A DNA stretch of 64,000 nt from positions 1 through 64,000 of the forward strand of contig JANXSM010000171.1 of NCBI GenBank assembly GCA_025352665.1. The letters run 5' to 3'. Shown piece after piece: positions 49,641-60,062 of the stretch. Under the pieces are notes generated by a model. That model did not search any database. It saw only the letters and a program-made list of their open reading frames with translations, and was not told the DNA's origin. Position 1 is the first letter of the stretch. Each line of letters starts with the position of its first letter. Both the position numbers and the translations under genes were made by a program. The stretch comes from Rhodospirillales bacterium (GTDB lineage: Bacteria; Pseudomonadota; Alphaproteobacteria; Acetobacterales; Acetobacteraceae).

Positions 49641-50236
49641 GACCTGCTGACCTTCTCGTCGCCCGGCAGCGTCGTCATGGCCTCCCAAGGCGACTCGAAA
49701 TCAAAGCTGCGGAAATCCTGCGTGAGCTTGACCGGCTCATACACCACTGCCTTGCGCTCCTCGTCATAGCGAACCTCGACATACCCGGTCAGCGGGAAAT
49801 CCTTGCGGAGCGGATGCCCCTCGAAGCCATAGTCCGTCAGGATGCGTCGCATGTCCGGCTGGCCCGAGAACAGGATGCCGAACATGTCCCAGGCCTCGCG
49901 CTCCCACCAGGTCGCCACTGGCCAAACCTGGTGCACCGATGGCACCGGCTGCACTGCGTCGGTCGAGATGATGACGCGCACGCGCTGGTTCAGGCTGACG
50001 GACAACAGATTGTAGACGACCTCAAACCGCTCCGCCCGTTCCGGCCAGTCGACGCCGGCGATGTCGATCAACTGTTCGAACGCCAGCTGCGGGTGATCGC
50101 GCAAGGCCACCGACAGATCGGCGATCGCGTCACGGCTGGCATGCGCCACCAACTCACCATGCTCCAACATCGTGCCGGTCACACCCGGCAGCAACGCCAC
50201 GAGGTCCGCCACGGACGGCGTTGCGACCTCAGCCAC
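49637..50236 (-). CDS. nuoC: NADH-quinone oxidoreductase subunit C
   Basis: 30-kDa-type peripheral-arm subunit of complex I, 199 residues. The signature is [20 protein letters not shown] followed by [19 protein letters not shown]. The start is taken as GTG at 50236 ([12 protein letters not shown]), which overlaps the nuoB stop by 8 nt; the open frame upstream of it is the shadow of nuoB. Confidence 0.95.
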   Translation of the reverse strand: MAEVATPSVADLVALLPGVTGTMLEHGELVAHASRDAIADLSVALRDHPQLAFEQLIDIAGVDWPERAERFEVVYNLLSVSLNQRVRVIISTDAVQPVPSVHQVWPVATWWEREAWDMFGILFSGQPDMRRILTDYGFEGHPLRKDFPLTGYVEVRYDEERKAVVYEPVKLTQDFRSFDFESPWEAMTTLPGDEKVSRS

Positions 50237-50777
50237 GGAGAATGGTCCCGGTGCGGCGGATCTTCTTCTGCAACTGCATAATCCCGTACACCAGGGCTTC
50301 GGCGGTCGGCGGGCAGCCCGGCACGTAGATGTCCACCGGCACCACACGGTCGCAGCCGCGCACCACCGAATAGGAATAATGATAGTAGCCGCCACCATTG
50401 GCGCAGCTGCCCATGCTGATCACCCAGCGCGGCTCCGGCATCTGATCGTACACCTTGCGCAGCGCGGGAGCCATTTTGTTGGTTAGCGTGCCGGCAACGA
50501 TCATGACGTCGCTCTGTCGCGGCGAAGCGCGCGGAATGATGCCCAGACGATCCAGATCGTAACGCGGCATATACGCGTGGATCATTTCCACCGCACAGCA
50601 GGCGAGGCCGAACGTCATCGGCCAGAGGCTGCCGGTGCGCGCCCAGTTCACGAGCTTGTCGACATTGGCGACCACAAAGCCCTTGTCGGTGATCTCGCCG
50701 GTGATCCCCTGGATCACCGCATCCTGCGCCGGTCCTGGCGGCAGGGCCTTATCGTAACTCACAACGGTGGACGACAT
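50229..50777 (-). CDS. nuoB: NADH-quinone oxidoreductase subunit B
   Basis: Subunit carrying cluster N2, the last electron donor to quinone, 182 residues. The unusual adjacent cysteines Cys60-Cys61 ([10 protein letters not shown]) and the later Cys in [15 protein letters not shown] and [11 protein letters not shown] are present. The ATG at 50777 ([10 protein letters not shown]) is preferred over one at 50813 inside the end of nuoA. Confidence 0.96.
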   Translation of the reverse strand: MSSTVVSYDKALPPGPAQDAVIQGITGEITDKGFVVANVDKLVNWARTGSLWPMTFGLACCAVEMIHAYMPRYDLDRLGIIPRASPRQSDVMIVAGTLTNKMAPALRKVYDQMPEPRWVISMGSCANGGGYYHYSYSVVRGCDRVVPVDIYVPGCPPTAEALVYGIMQLQKKIRRTGTILRG

Positions 50778-50782
50778 CTGCG

Positions 50783-51148
50783 TCACTCCCAATCCAACGC
50801 GCCCTTGTTCCATTCATAGATAAACCCGACTGTCAAAACTGCCAGGAACCCGAGCATGGAAAGAAAACCAAAAATGCCGATCTCTGACAGGCTCACCGCC
50901 CAGGGAAACAGGAATGCAACCTCAAGGTCGAAGATGATGAACAGGATGGCGACGAGGTAGAACCGAACGTCGAACTTGCGACGGGCCTCGTCAAACGCCT
51001 CGAAGCCACATTCATAAGCCGAAAGTTTCTCGGCATAGGGCTTCTGGTGCGCCACCAGCAATGAACCGCCGACCATGGCGATGGCGATAACGCCGGCAAT
51101 CACGAGAAACACCAGGATCGGGAAATAATCCGCCAGAATGGGTGCCAT
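50783..51148 (-). CDS. nuoA: NADH-quinone oxidoreductase subunit A
   Basis: Three-helix membrane subunit of complex I, 121 residues, with [20 protein letters not shown] between helices 1 and 2, a family hallmark with the redox-sensitive loop Cys. It is the first gene of the 14-gene nuo operon. The 123-nt region upstream to tRNA-Asp must hold the operon promoter, but no convincing -35/-10 pair is seen there. Confidence 0.96.
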   Translation of the reverse strand: MAPILADYFPILVFLVIAGVIAIAMVGGSLLVAHQKPYAEKLSAYECGFEAFDEARRKFDVRFYLVAILFIIFDLEVAFLFPWAVSLSEIGIFGFLSMLGFLAVLTVGFIYEWNKGALDWE

Positions 51149-51271
51149 AGCCGAAATCCCTCATGCCGCAGTGCAACGCGAGCGGACGTTAGACCCAACC
51201 CACGCGCAGTTCCATAGGGGTAAAACCCCCATGCGAACCGAATTCTTTTGGACTTTCATTGCCTGCGCTGC

Positions 51272-51348
<77 letters not shown>

Positions 51349-51392
51349 AGCGGCAGGGCGCACGATCTACGGTGCCCCGAGATGCAAGTCAA

Positions 51393-51464
51393 TGGGCGGT
51401 GACGGGATCGAACCGCCGACCAACTCGGTGTAAACGAGCCGCTCTACCGCTGAGCTAACCGCCC
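51393..51464 (-). tRNA. tRNA-Val (anticodon UAC)
   Basis: A 72-nt cloverleaf on the minus strand: acceptor GGGCGGT/ACCGCCC, D-arm AGCTCAGCGGTAGAGC, anticodon loop TTTACAC (UAC), T-loop GGTTCGATCCC, discriminator A at 51393. CCA is not encoded, unlike the neighbouring tRNA-Asp, 44 nt away. Confidence 0.93.
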
Positions 51465-51496
51465 ATAGTCTTGGTGAACCGTAGATTCAGTGAAGA

Positions 51497-51709
51497 AAGG
51501 CCAGGGGCGCTGCCCCTGGACCCGGCCTAAGGCGAAGCCTTAGGAATCCGTTCATTAAGCACGCATCTTTTGAGTGAGAGGGGGCCCCAACGCCGTGTGC
51601 CCAAGGCTGCGGATGGCTCCCCCCCCGCACACGCAAGAGACCCTTCCTTGACGGAAGGGTTCTTAGGGCCCGGCCCTAAGCGGGGTCCAGGGGCAGCGCC
51701 CCTGGCCTT
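51497..51709. repeat. Composite inverted-repeat element (MITE/REP-like)
   Basis: A 213-bp gene-free segment between tRNA-Val and hup. Its ends are a 26-bp perfect inverted pair: bases 51497-51522 are matched in reverse at 51684-51709. Each end contains the hairpin CCAGGGG(C)...(G)CCCCTGG. Further stems inside: CCTAAGGC/GCCTTAGG (51526-51544), CTTAGGGCC/GGCCCTAAG (51663-51681) and CCCTTCC/GGAAGGG (about 51641-51659). A C8 run lies at 51619-51626. The core matches the palindrome at 1-269 in sequence order, so this is a dispersed repeat. No ORF of note. It may terminate hup transcription. Confidence 0.8.
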
Positions 51710-51723
51710 CCTCGCTTACTTCT

Positions 51724-51996
51724 TCAGTTCACCGAGTCTTTGAGCGCCTTGCCCGGCTTGAAGCGAACGCTGGTGCTTTCCGGGATATCGATTTCGGCGC
51801 CAGTCTGCGGATTGCGGCCTTTGCTGGCTTTGCGGGTGGCGGTGGCGAAGCTGCCAAAGCCGACCAGGCGCACTTCGTCCTTCTTCCTCAGCGCACCTTC
51901 GATGGCACCGAACACGGCATCAACCACCTCGGTTGCTTTGGCCTTCGGCAGTTCGGTGGTTTCGGCAACGGCTGCAATCAGGTCCATTTTATTCAC
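51724..51996 (-). CDS. hup: DNA-binding protein HU
   Basis: Nucleoid histone-like protein of 90 residues, complete. It has NKMDLIAAVAETTELPKAKA at the N-terminus, GFGSFATATRKASKGRNPQT and TSVRFKPGKALKDSVN, the DNA-clamping arm and end. The start is GTG at 51996, preceded at proper distance by AAAGGAGA; the ATG three codons later would cut the conserved N-terminus. It follows lon on the same strand, as hupB does in many proteobacteria, with its own 218-nt upstream gap. Confidence 0.96.
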   Translation of the reverse strand: MNKMDLIAAVAETTELPKAKATEVVDAVFGAIEGALRKKDEVRLVGFGSFATATRKASKGRNPQTGAEIDIPESTSVRFKPGKALKDSVN

Positions 51997-52214
51997 GCTG
52001 GCATCTCCTTTGGGTCGATCGGCTTTGCGCGGGCACATTACGATTCGGTGCCTGCGTTGGCGCGACACTAGAGGCGGATTTTCGCATGCGTCAACGAAGG
52101 GCGGCACGAAAGTCGCAGATTTCTGCGGATTTCCGTCTACTTACTATAATTTCACATACAGTTGCGCCGCAGAGGAGGCCCCCTGCGGCGCGTACGACTC
52201 GAGGCGTTGCAAGA

Positions 52215-54632
52215 TCAGTGCGGCAGAGAAGCGGCTGCAGCCGGCACCACGGCCGCCGGTGTTTCGGCCGGCTCAACCCATTCAATGGCCTCAGGCTTGC
52301 GGGCCAAAGCCTGGGCGATGACCTCATCGACATGGGCGACGGGAATGATCTTGAGGTGTTTGCGGACGTTGTCAGGCACCTCCGCCAGATCCTTCTCGTT
52401 GTCCTTGGGGATGAACACCGTGGTGATCCCCGAACGCAGGGCAGCCAAGAGCTTTTCCTTAAGCCCCCCGATCGGCAGAATTCGCCCGCGCAGCGTTATC
52501 TCGCCGGTCATTGCAACATCCCTCCGCACCGGGATGCCGGTGAGGATGGAGATGATGCTGGTGGCCATGGCGACACCGGCGGAAGGACCGTCCTTCGGCG
52601 TGGCACCCTCGGGCACGTGGACGTGGATGTCCCGTTTTTCGAACAACGTCGGCTTGATGCCAAAGCTGATCGAGCGGCTGCGCACGTAGCTGAGGGCCGC
52701 GGCCACGCTTTCCTGCATCACGTCGCCCAGCTTGCCGGTGTGCTTGATGTTGCCTTTGCCCGGCAGCAGCACTGACTCGATGGTCAGGATCTCGCCACCC
52801 ACCTCGGTCCAGGCGAGGCCGGTCACCACACCAACCATGTCCTCGTCCTCTAGGTCGCCATAACGATGCTTCTGAACGCCGGCATATTTGCCGAGGTTCT
52901 TGCGGGTTATCGCGACTTTCTTGGTCTTCTTGGTGACGATCTCCTTCACCGCCTTGCGGGCGAGGTTGGCTATTTCGCGCTCAAGCGATCTGACGCCGGC
53001 TTCGCGGGTGTAATACCGGATCAGGTCGCGCAGCGCCTCCTCGTTGACCGACCATTCGTCGGGCTTGAGGCTGTGCAGCTCGCCCTGCTTGGCGACCAAA
53101 TGGCGCTTGGCTATCTCGACCTTCTCATCCTCGGTGTAGCCGGGGATGCGGATGATCTCCATGCGATCCAGCAGCGGCTGGGGCATGCGCAGCGAGTTGG
53201 CAGTCGTGACGAACATCACGTCTGACAAATCGTAATCCACCTCAAGATAGTGGTCGGCGAAGGTGGAGTTCTGCTCGGGATCCAGCACTTCCAGCAGCGC
53301 CGACGACGGGTCACCACGCCAATCCGCACCCAGCTTGTCGATCTCGTCGAGCAGGAACAACGGGTTGGATGTCTTGGCCTTCTTCATGCCCTGGATCACT
53401 TTGCCCGGCATCGAGCCGATGTAGGTGCGCCGATGGCCACGGATCTCTGCCTCGTCCCTGACACCGCCGAGCGACATGCGCACGAAGTTGCGCCCGGTCG
53501 CTTTGGCAATCGACTTACCCAGCGAAGTCTTGCCTACACCCGGCGGGCCCACCAGGCACAGGATGGGGCCACGCATCTTCTGGCTGCGCGACTGCACGGC
53601 CAGATATTCGGTGATGCGTTCCTTCACCTTCTCCAGTCCATAGTGGTCGAGATCGAGCGAAGCTTCGGCTTCGACCACGTCGTTCTTCACCTTGCTGCGC
53701 TTCTTCCACGGGATCGACAGGATCCAGTCGAGGTAGTTGCGCACCACCGTGGCCTCGGCCGACATGGCAGACATGGTCTTGAGCTTCTTCAGCTCGCCCA
53801 TCGCCTTTTCGCGGGCTTCCTTGGTCAGGCGGGTCTTCTTGATGCGGGCTTCGAGCTCGGCTGTTTCGTCCTTGCCCTCCTCGCCTTCACCCAGCTCCTT
53901 CTGGATCGCCTTGAGCTGTTCGTTCAGGTAATACTCGCGCTGCGTCTTCTCCATCTGCCGTTTGACACGGTTGCGGATGCGCTTCTCCACCTGAAGCACG
54001 CCGATTTCGGACTCCATGTGCCCGAACACGCGCTCCAGCCGGTCGCCGACGCGGGCGATATCCAGCAGTTCCTGCTTTTCGGCGATCTTGAGGTTGAGAT
54101 GGCTCGACACCGTATCGGCGAGCTTCGACGGCTCCTCGATCTGGTTGAGCGAGACCAATACCTCAGGCGCGATCTTCTTATTGAGCTTGATATACTGCTC
54201 GAACTGCGTGACCACGGTGCGGCCGAGCGCCTCGAGCTCCTTCGCATCGGTGTCGACATCGGGCATCGGCGCCACGAAGGCTTCGAAGTAGTTCTCGGTC
54301 TCTTTGAAATTCGTGATGCGCGCACGACGGCCGCCTTCCACGAGCACCTTCACAGTACCATCAGGCAATTTCAGCAGCTGCAGGATCGTGGACACCGTGC
54401 CGACGCGATAGATGTCATCGGACGAAGGATCGTCCTGGGCCGCGTTCTTCTGGGCGACCAGCAGGATCTGCTTGTCCTCCTTCATGACGGCTTCGAGTGC
54501 GCGGACGGATTTCTCGCGCCCCACGAACAGCGGCACGATCATGTGCGGGAAAACGACGATGTCGCGCAGCGGCAAAACGGGAAGCAATTCGCCTTCGCTG
54601 CTCGCCGCGGGAGATTTGGGTTTGTCCGTCAT
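52215..54632 (-). CDS. lon: ATP-dependent protease Lon
   Basis: Homo-oligomeric AAA+ protease that degrades misfolded and regulatory proteins, 805 residues. The N-terminal substrate domain starts [20 protein letters not shown]. Walker A is [15 protein letters not shown], and the serine-lysine protease domain has [13 protein letters not shown] with Ser684. The ATG at 54632 is preferred to one at 54668 because a perfect AGGAGG lies 5 nt upstream (54643-54638). It is in the order tig-clpP-clpX-lon-hup. The last residues are Ala-rich, which is unremarkable. Confidence 0.97.
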   Translation of the reverse strand: MTDKPKSPAASSEGELLPVLPLRDIVVFPHMIVPLFVGREKSVRALEAVMKEDKQILLVAQKNAAQDDPSSDDIYRVGTVSTILQLLKLPDGTVKVLVEGGRRARITNFKETENYFEAFVAPMPDVDTDAKELEALGRTVVTQFEQYIKLNKKIAPEVLVSLNQIEEPSKLADTVSSHLNLKIAEKQELLDIARVGDRLERVFGHMESEIGVLQVEKRIRNRVKRQMEKTQREYYLNEQLKAIQKELGEGEEGKDETAELEARIKKTRLTKEAREKAMGELKKLKTMSAMSAEATVVRNYLDWILSIPWKKRSKVKNDVVEAEASLDLDHYGLEKVKERITEYLAVQSRSQKMRGPILCLVGPPGVGKTSLGKSIAKATGRNFVRMSLGGVRDEAEIRGHRRTYIGSMPGKVIQGMKKAKTSNPLFLLDEIDKLGADWRGDPSSALLEVLDPEQNSTFADHYLEVDYDLSDVMFVTTANSLRMPQPLLDRMEIIRIPGYTEDEKVEIAKRHLVAKQGELHSLKPDEWSVNEEALRDLIRYYTREAGVRSLEREIANLARKAVKEIVTKKTKKVAITRKNLGKYAGVQKHRYGDLEDEDMVGVVTGLAWTEVGGEILTIESVLLPGKGNIKHTGKLGDVMQESVAAALSYVRSRSISFGIKPTLFEKRDIHVHVPEGATPKDGPSAGVAMATSIISILTGIPVRRDVAMTGEITLRGRILPIGGLKEKLLAALRSGITTVFIPKDNEKDLAEVPDNVRKHLKIIPVAHVDEVIAQALARKPEAIEWVEPAETPAAVVPAAAASLPH

Positions 54633-54689
54633 GGTGACCTCCTCAAGGACAGTCTTCGGATGGCCCACCCGTTGTGGCGCGGGCCCAAG

Positions 54690-54725
54690 CGGCCGAGGTG
54701 TCTGCGAATGAGACCACCTCGGCCG
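54690..54725. repeat. 11-bp hairpin in the clpX-lon gap
   Basis: CGGCCGAGGTG (54690-54700) pairs perfectly with CACCTCGGCCG (54715-54725) across a 14-nt loop, in the 188-nt gap between the clpX stop and the lon start. No T-run follows. It may protect or terminate the clpX mRNA or sit in the lon leader. Confidence 0.75.
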
Positions 54726-54820
54726 GTTAACAATAGATTGGTAGTGCGGCTCGCCTCACAAGATGATGGCAGCGCCATGACAATGCCGGCATTCGACCGG
54801 GGCTAAATGGCAGCGGCCGC

Positions 54821-56077
54821 TCAGGCACTATTCTCCGAGCGCTCCTTGCCATGGATGAATAACGGGTTGGCCCGGCTTTCGGCCACTTCCCGATTGACCA
54901 CCACTTCCTCGACACCGTCGAGACCTGGCAGTTCGAACATGGTCGACAGAAGTATAGCTTCCATGATTGAACGCAGGCCGCGGGCACCGGTTTTGCGGGA
55001 AATCGCCCGTTTGGCGACCGACGCCATGGCATCCTCGGTGAAGGTGAGCTTCACCCCCTCCATCTCGAACAGCCGAGCATACTGCTTGACCAGCGCGTTC
55101 TTGGGGCGGGTCAGAATTTCGATCAGCGCCGGCTCGTCGAGATCCTCGAGCGTGGCCACAACCGGCAGGCGGCCGATGAACTCAGGGATCAGGCCGAAGC
55201 GCAGCAGGTCTTCCGGCTCCACCTCCTTGAGGATAGCGCCGGTGCGGCGTTCGTCGGGGCTGCGGACCTCGGCGCCATAGCCAATGCCGGAACCCTTGCC
55301 GCGAGCCGAGATAATCTTTTCCAGCCCGGCAAAGGCACCGCCGCAAATGAACAGGATGTTGGTCGTGTCCACCTGCAGGAATTCCTGCTGCGGATGCTTG
55401 CGCCCGCCCTGCGGTGGCACGGACGCAACGGTGCCTTCCATGATCTTGAGCAGGGCCTGCTGCACACCCTCCCCGCTCACGTCGCGCGTGATGGAGGGAT
55501 TGTCAGATTTGCGGCTGATCTTGTCGACCTCGTCGATGTAGACGATGCCGCGCTGCGCGCGTTCAACGTTGTAGTCCGCCGCCTGTAGCAGCTTCAGAAT
55601 GATGTTCTCAACGTCTTCCCCGACATAGCCTGCCTCGGTCAGCGTCGTGGCATCCGCCATGGTGAACGGCACGTCGAGGATGCGTGCGAGCGTCTGTGCC
55701 AGCAGCGTCTTACCGGAGCCGGTGGGGCCCACCAACATGATGTTGGACTTGGCAATTTCGACGTCATTGTTCTTCGCACCATGCGCCAACCGCTTGTAAT
55801 GGTTGTGCACGGCAACGCTCAGCACCTTCTTGGCGTGGGACTGGCCGATGACGTAATCGTCAAGAACCTTGCAGATCTCCTTGGGCGTGGGCACCCCGTC
55901 GCGAGATTTCACAAGATGCGTCTTGTGTTCTTCCCGGATGATGTCCATGCACAGCTCGACGCACTCATCGCAAATGAAGACCGTCGGGCCTGCGATGAGC
56001 TTGCGGACTTCGTGCTGCGATTTGCCGCAGAACGAACAATAGAGTGTGTTCTTCGAATCGCCGGACTTGCTGCTCAT
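54821..56077 (-). CDS. clpX: ClpX unfoldase subunit
   Basis: AAA+ unfoldase that feeds ClpP, 418 residues. The N-terminal zinc domain has Cys14, Cys17, Cys36, Cys39 (CSFCGKS and CDECVELC). Walker A is GPTGSGKT (117-124). The family's pore and sensor regions follow, ending KERSENSA. It lies 184 nt downstream of clpP with a small stem (56089-56105, CCCCGG/CCGGGG) just before its ribosome-binding site. In this class ClpXP degrades CtrA, so it connects functionally to the cckA gene in this window. Confidence 0.97.
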   Translation of the reverse strand: MSSKSGDSKNTLYCSFCGKSQHEVRKLIAGPTVFICDECVELCMDIIREEHKTHLVKSRDGVPTPKEICKVLDDYVIGQSHAKKVLSVAVHNHYKRLAHGAKNNDVEIAKSNIMLVGPTGSGKTLLAQTLARILDVPFTMADATTLTEAGYVGEDVENIILKLLQAADYNVERAQRGIVYIDEVDKISRKSDNPSITRDVSGEGVQQALLKIMEGTVASVPPQGGRKHPQQEFLQVDTTNILFICGGAFAGLEKIISARGKGSGIGYGAEVRSPDERRTGAILKEVEPEDLLRFGLIPEFIGRLPVVATLEDLDEPALIEILTRPKNALVKQYARLFEMEGVKLTFTEDAMASVAKRAISRKTGARGLRSIMEAILLSTMFELPGLDGVEEVVVNREVAESRANPLFIHGKERSENSA

Positions 56078-56261
56078 GCGCGCTCCTGCCCCGGCTCAAC
56101 CGGGGACAAACTCCCAAAACTCTAAACCCCGTCCGGACTCAGGGACAAGAACCTCCCAGGATCCGATTCGGCCCCGGGAGGGAGCCAAGGCAAACGATGG
56201 TGTGACTGGTTGATGACAAGCAAGCCCCGTACCGCAGAACGAGACGCATTTGACCCAGTTT

Positions 56262-56906
56262 TTACGACTTCGCGTCAACGTCGGTCGGGACCGGACGATC
56301 CGTCACAACTTCGTCGACGATGCCGAAATCACGAGCCTCCTCAGCCGACATATAGGAATCGCGCTCCAGTTTGCGCTCGATCGCCTCGAGCGGCTGCCCT
56401 GTGTGGCGCACATAGATCTCATTGAGGCGTTTGCGCAGGGTCAGAATCTCGCGGGCCTGGATCTCGATATCGGTTGCCTGGCCCTGGGCCCCACCGGACG
56501 GCTGGTGGACCATGACCCTCGCATTTGGCAATGCATAACGCTTTTTGGCAGCCCCGGCGCAGAGCAGCAGGCTGCCCATCGACGCCGCTTGGCCGATGCA
56601 CACGGTGCTCACCGGCGAGCGGATGTACTGCATCGTGTCGTAGATCGCGAGGCCAGACGACACCACACCGCCTGGACTGTTGATATAGAACGAGATGTCC
56701 TTGCTCGGATTCTCACTCTCCAGGAACAGCAGCTGCGCGCAGATCAGCGAGCTTACCTGGTCGTACACCTGGCCCGTGAGGAAGATGATGCGTTCCTTCA
56801 GCAGCCGCGAGTAGATGTCGTACGAGCGCTCGCCGCGCGCCGTCTGCTCCACCACCATCGGCACCAGGTTGTTCGCGTAGATCTCAACCGGATCGCGGTC
56901 CAACAT
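56262..56906 (-). CDS. clpP: ClpP protease subunit
   Basis: Serine protease barrel partner of ClpX, 214 residues. The triad is Ser109 ([11 protein letters not shown]), His134 (VMVHQPSGG) and Asp183 (ERDSYMS), with the same spacing as E. coli ClpP. FYINSPGG is the family's substrate-strand motif. It lies between tig (125-nt gap) and clpX. Confidence 0.97.
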   Translation of the reverse strand: MLDRDPVEIYANNLVPMVVEQTARGERSYDIYSRLLKERIIFLTGQVYDQVSSLICAQLLFLESENPSKDISFYINSPGGVVSSGLAIYDTMQYIRSPVSTVCIGQAASMGSLLLCAGAAKKRYALPNARVMVHQPSGGAQGQATDIEIQAREILTLRKRLNEIYVRHTGQPLEAIERKLERDSYMSAEEARDFGIVDEVVTDRPVPTDVDAKS

Positions 56907-57031
56907 TGTTCTCTATCCTCTGTTCAGCCGCGCTGCCGTCTTGGGCATATCAGACGCGAAAACCATCACCACGATCTTAACATGGGCACCTCCGCCCGGC
57001 GCCGCCAGCGCCGGTTTCGGTACCCGGTCAA

Positions 57032-58375
57032 TCACCCGGCGGCGGCAGGCGCCTCCGGCTCGCGCGCGAGCTCCTCGGGCGTGACGGTGTTTTCGGTCAC
57101 GTCGGCGAGTTCGAGCACGAAATCGACCACCTTCTCCTCGAAGATAGGCCCTCGCAGCGAGTCTGCCGCCTGAGGGTTTTTACGGAAGAAGTCCATCACC
57201 ATTTGCTCTTGGCCCTGATAGCGCTGGGCCTCGCGGATCATGGCGCGGTTCATCTCGTCGGCGGCGACCGTGATGGCATTGACTCGGCCGATCTCGGCCA
57301 GCAACAGGCCGAGACGCACCCGCCGCTCGGCGATGGCGCGGTATTCGGCCTTCAGCGTGTCGTCGTCCTTGCCCTTGTCCTCACTGTCGCTCTCGCCCTT
57401 GGCGCGATCGGCCTCGATGCGCTCCCAGATCTGCTTGAACTCGGCGTCCACCATGCTTTCAGGGACTTCGAAATTCGCTTGCAGCGCCAAGGCATCGAGC
57501 AGCTCGCGCTTGATGCGCATGCGGGTGAGCTCGTCGTATTCCCGCTGCATGGAGCCGGAGATCGCCTTGCGGACGTCCTCGAGGCCCTCGAAGCCGAGCT
57601 TGGTGGCGAGCGCATCATCCAGTGCCGGGACCGTGGCTTTCTTCATTGCCTTGGCAGTGATGTCGAAAGTCGCAGCCTTGCCGGCGAGTTCCTTGGCACC
57701 GTATTCTTCGGGAAAGGTTACGTCGATCACCCGGGAATCACCGGGTTTCATGCCGATCATGGCCTCGGAGAAACCGGGAATGAAGCCGGCGCCGCCGATC
57801 TCCACGTCCGTGTCGGTACCGGTGCCACCGTCGAACGGCACGCCCTCGACCTTGCCGAGGAAGTCCACGGTCAGGATATGGCCGGTCTCGGCGGGCACGA
57901 TGGCATCGCCTTCGAGCACGGTCTTCTCGGCCTGGCGGGTCGCGATCTCGCCCAGCGCCTTGTCGATCGAGGCGGGGTCCGGCTCGGCTTTGAAGCGGGT
58001 CAGCTTGACGGCCTTGAAATCCGGCATCGGAATTTCCGGCATCAGCTCGACATCCACCTTGAACTCGACATCCTTCGCATCTTCGATGGAGACGATCTCG
58101 ACCTTCGGCTGGCTGGAGGAGCGCAGGCCGCGATCGGTCAGGAGCTTGCTGGTCGCGTCATTGACGCTCTGCTCCAGCACCTCGGCCATGATCGCGCCAT
58201 CGTAGCGCTTCTTCACGAGGGAAAGTGGCACCTTGCCAGGGCGGAAGCCAGGCAGTTTGACGGTTTTGGCCACTTCGGCGAGGCGCTTGGCGCGCATCGC
58301 GGCTATGTCGGCCGCGGGCAGCACCACGTTGTAGCCGCGCTTCAGACCCTCGGAGAGTGTCTCGGTGACCTGCAT
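57032..58375 (-). CDS. tig: Trigger factor
   Basis: Ribosome-associated chaperone and prolyl isomerase, 447 residues. The N-terminal ribosome-binding domain has the FRPGKVPLSLVKKRYG-like loop (GFRPGKVPLSLVKKRYDG). The FKBP domain lies at about 150-240 (VDFLGKVEGVPFDGGTGTD), followed by the helical C-terminal chaperone domain and a Pro/Ala/Glu tail. It heads the tig-clpP-clpX-lon-hup run, downstream of tRNA-Leu. Confidence 0.96.
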   Translation of the reverse strand: MQVTETLSEGLKRGYNVVLPAADIAAMRAKRLAEVAKTVKLPGFRPGKVPLSLVKKRYDGAIMAEVLEQSVNDATSKLLTDRGLRSSSQPKVEIVSIEDAKDVEFKVDVELMPEIPMPDFKAVKLTRFKAEPDPASIDKALGEIATRQAEKTVLEGDAIVPAETGHILTVDFLGKVEGVPFDGGTGTDTDVEIGGAGFIPGFSEAMIGMKPGDSRVIDVTFPEEYGAKELAGKAATFDITAKAMKKATVPALDDALATKLGFEGLEDVRKAISGSMQREYDELTRMRIKRELLDALALQANFEVPESMVDAEFKQIWERIEADRAKGESDSEDKGKDDDTLKAEYRAIAERRVRLGLLLAEIGRVNAITVAADEMNRAMIREAQRYQGQEQMVMDFFRKNPQAADSLRGPIFEEKVVDFVLELADVTENTVTPEELAREPEAPAAAG

Positions 58376-58412
58376 CTGTTGGAAATCCCTGTCATCGCGC
58401 TGGATGGTCGTG

Positions 58413-58496
58413 TGGTGCGGGCGAAGGGACTTGAACCCCCACGACTTGCGCCACCAGAACCTAAATCTGGCGTGTCTACCATTTCACCACGCCCGC
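58413..58496 (-). tRNA. tRNA-Leu (anticodon UAG)
   Basis: An 84-nt minus-strand tRNA including encoded CCA (58415-58413). Acceptor GCGGGCG/CGCCCGC, D-arm TGGTGAAATGGTAGACA, anticodon loop TTTAGGT (UAG), a long class II variable arm and T-arm GGGGGTTCAAGTCCC. It reads codon CUA and, by wobble, other CUN codons. It lies 37 nt upstream of tig on the same strand. Confidence 0.95.
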
Positions 58497-58563
58497 ATGG
58501 CACGACCGTGAGCGCGGGGTGGTAGCGCAGCCGTGACCACGGGGCAAGAGGAGCAGTGTAGCG

Positions 58564-59949
58564 TCAGGCCCAGCCTCTGGCGAGCTTTCTCACGGCCGTG
58601 GACGCGTGCCGCCTGCCCTCGCCGGCATAATCCTCGTGATAGGTCTCGATCTTGGCGGGATCATAGAGGTAGTTGACCATCATGGAGTAGCTCTCCTTGA
58701 CGCCCTTCTCCGAGACGTCGGCGGCCAGATTAAGCCGCTCCACCCGGGCCCCGTTCGACAGATGGAAATGCCCCACAGAGTCGATGGCGCGCTTGCCCTT
58801 TGCCTCAGCCAGCAGATAGCGGGCGCAGAGGCGAACCAAAACGGGCTCCAGAACCTTCGCCACCACCGTCTCGCGCCACCAGCGCGGGCGGGCGAGCAGA
58901 CCAGCCAATGCGGCCGAGCCGGTTTCCGCCGGTTCGAGCTCCAGCAGGGCAGTCGCCTCCTCCTCGGTGAGCAGCGAGCTGTCTTCATCGGCGATCTGGC
59001 TTTCCAACCAGCGGCGCAGGCCGGGGATCGGGCTCAGCGTCGCAAAGATCTTGAGATTGGCGAACTCGGCGGAAAGCTCCGCCACCACCCGCTTGATGAG
59101 GAAGTTGCCGAAGCTGATGCCGGCAAGGCCGCGCTGACAGTTGCTGATGGAATAGAAGATCGCGGCATCGGCCGTGCGCGGGTTCTGCAGCGGCGCCTTC
59201 TGGTCGAGCAGGCGCTGCACGCTGTCGGCCAGGCCCCGCACCAGTGCCACCTCCACAAAGATCAGCGGTTCGGACGGCATGCGCGGGTGAAAGAACGCGT
59301 AGCAGCGACGGTCGCTGTCGAGCCGGTTCTTCAGATCTCGCCAGGAGCGGATTTCGTGCACGGCCTCGTAGCCAACCAGTTTCTCAAGCAACGCGGCTGG
59401 GCTGTCCCAGTCGATGCGCTTGAGCTCGAGGAAGCCGACGTCGAACCAGTTGGCGAGCAGGCCACGCATGTCCGCCTCCAGCGCGGTCAGATGCGGATCA
59501 CCCTTCATGTCGGACATAAGGGTGGCGCGGAGGTCGACGATGAACTTCATGCCGTCGGGGATGGTGGTGAACTGCGTCAGCAGCCGGGTGCGCGGCGGCT
59601 CGAGCGCGCGGCGCAGACGGGTGCGGGCGGCGGCGATTTCGGCGGGGTTGGTGGCCTCCTGCAAATGGGCGCAGGCGACGGAGATCGCGTCGCTGTCCGA
59701 ATCGAAGGCGGCAATGGCGCGAAGAAAGGCGAGCTTGCCGTCGGCGTCGAGCAGAAGATAAGTCTCGGCGAGCTTGGCGGCACGGTTGCGGGCGCTGACT
59801 TCGCCGCCGCGCCGAGCGAGGCAGGCGCGCATCTGCGCCTCCAACCCGTCATCCTCCTCGCGCGAGACGCTGGCCGCCATGTCGCGCCACGCCCCGGTGA
59901 GACGCTTGATCGCGCGGTCGAACAATCCGGGTGCGGCGGTCTCGCTCAT
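58564..59949 (-). CDS. Malonyl-CoA decarboxylase
   Basis: Converts malonyl-CoA to acetyl-CoA and CO2; 461 residues. It has the two-domain architecture of the family: an N-terminal helical domain (about 1-170) and a GNAT-like catalytic domain. The catalytic domain shows FHPRMPSEPLIFVEVALVRG, ISNCQRGLAGISFGNFLIKR, FATLSPIPG and the late catalytic region VGHFHLSNGARVERLN with its histidine. No malonyl-CoA synthetase or malonate transporter gene is next to it, so it may serve to remove excess malonyl-CoA. It is divergent from a ParA-type gene. Confidence 0.9.
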   Translation of the reverse strand: MSETAAPGLFDRAIKRLTGAWRDMAASVSREEDDGLEAQMRACLARRGGEVSARNRAAKLAETYLLLDADGKLAFLRAIAAFDSDSDAISVACAHLQEATNPAEIAAARTRLRRALEPPRTRLLTQFTTIPDGMKFIVDLRATLMSDMKGDPHLTALEADMRGLLANWFDVGFLELKRIDWDSPAALLEKLVGYEAVHEIRSWRDLKNRLDSDRRCYAFFHPRMPSEPLIFVEVALVRGLADSVQRLLDQKAPLQNPRTADAAIFYSISNCQRGLAGISFGNFLIKRVVAELSAEFANLKIFATLSPIPGLRRWLESQIADEDSSLLTEEEATALLELEPAETGSAALAGLLARPRWWRETVVAKVLEPVLVRLCARYLLAEAKGKRAIDSVGHFHLSNGARVERLNLAADVSEKGVKESYSMMVNYLYDPAKIETYHEDYAGEGRRHASTAVRKLARGWA

Positions 59950-60062
59950 GGATAACTCCTGATTGTGGCCAGACTACCGAATTCGGGGCTCGGAGCGAAG
60001 CGTGGTTTGCCTGGTCCACCCGGCCATGCGCAGATGATGCGGCGCAGCGTGAGGAGGGGTCG

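Noticed and set aside
51497-51709. CRISPR array near the tRNA pair
   Set aside because: The repeats are inverted, not direct and regularly spaced, and no cas gene is present.
54730-54770. Possible sigma-32 heat-shock promoter ahead of lon (CTTG ... CTATTG)
   Set aside because: The two boxes are about 22 nt apart, outside the usual spacing, and the match is weak.
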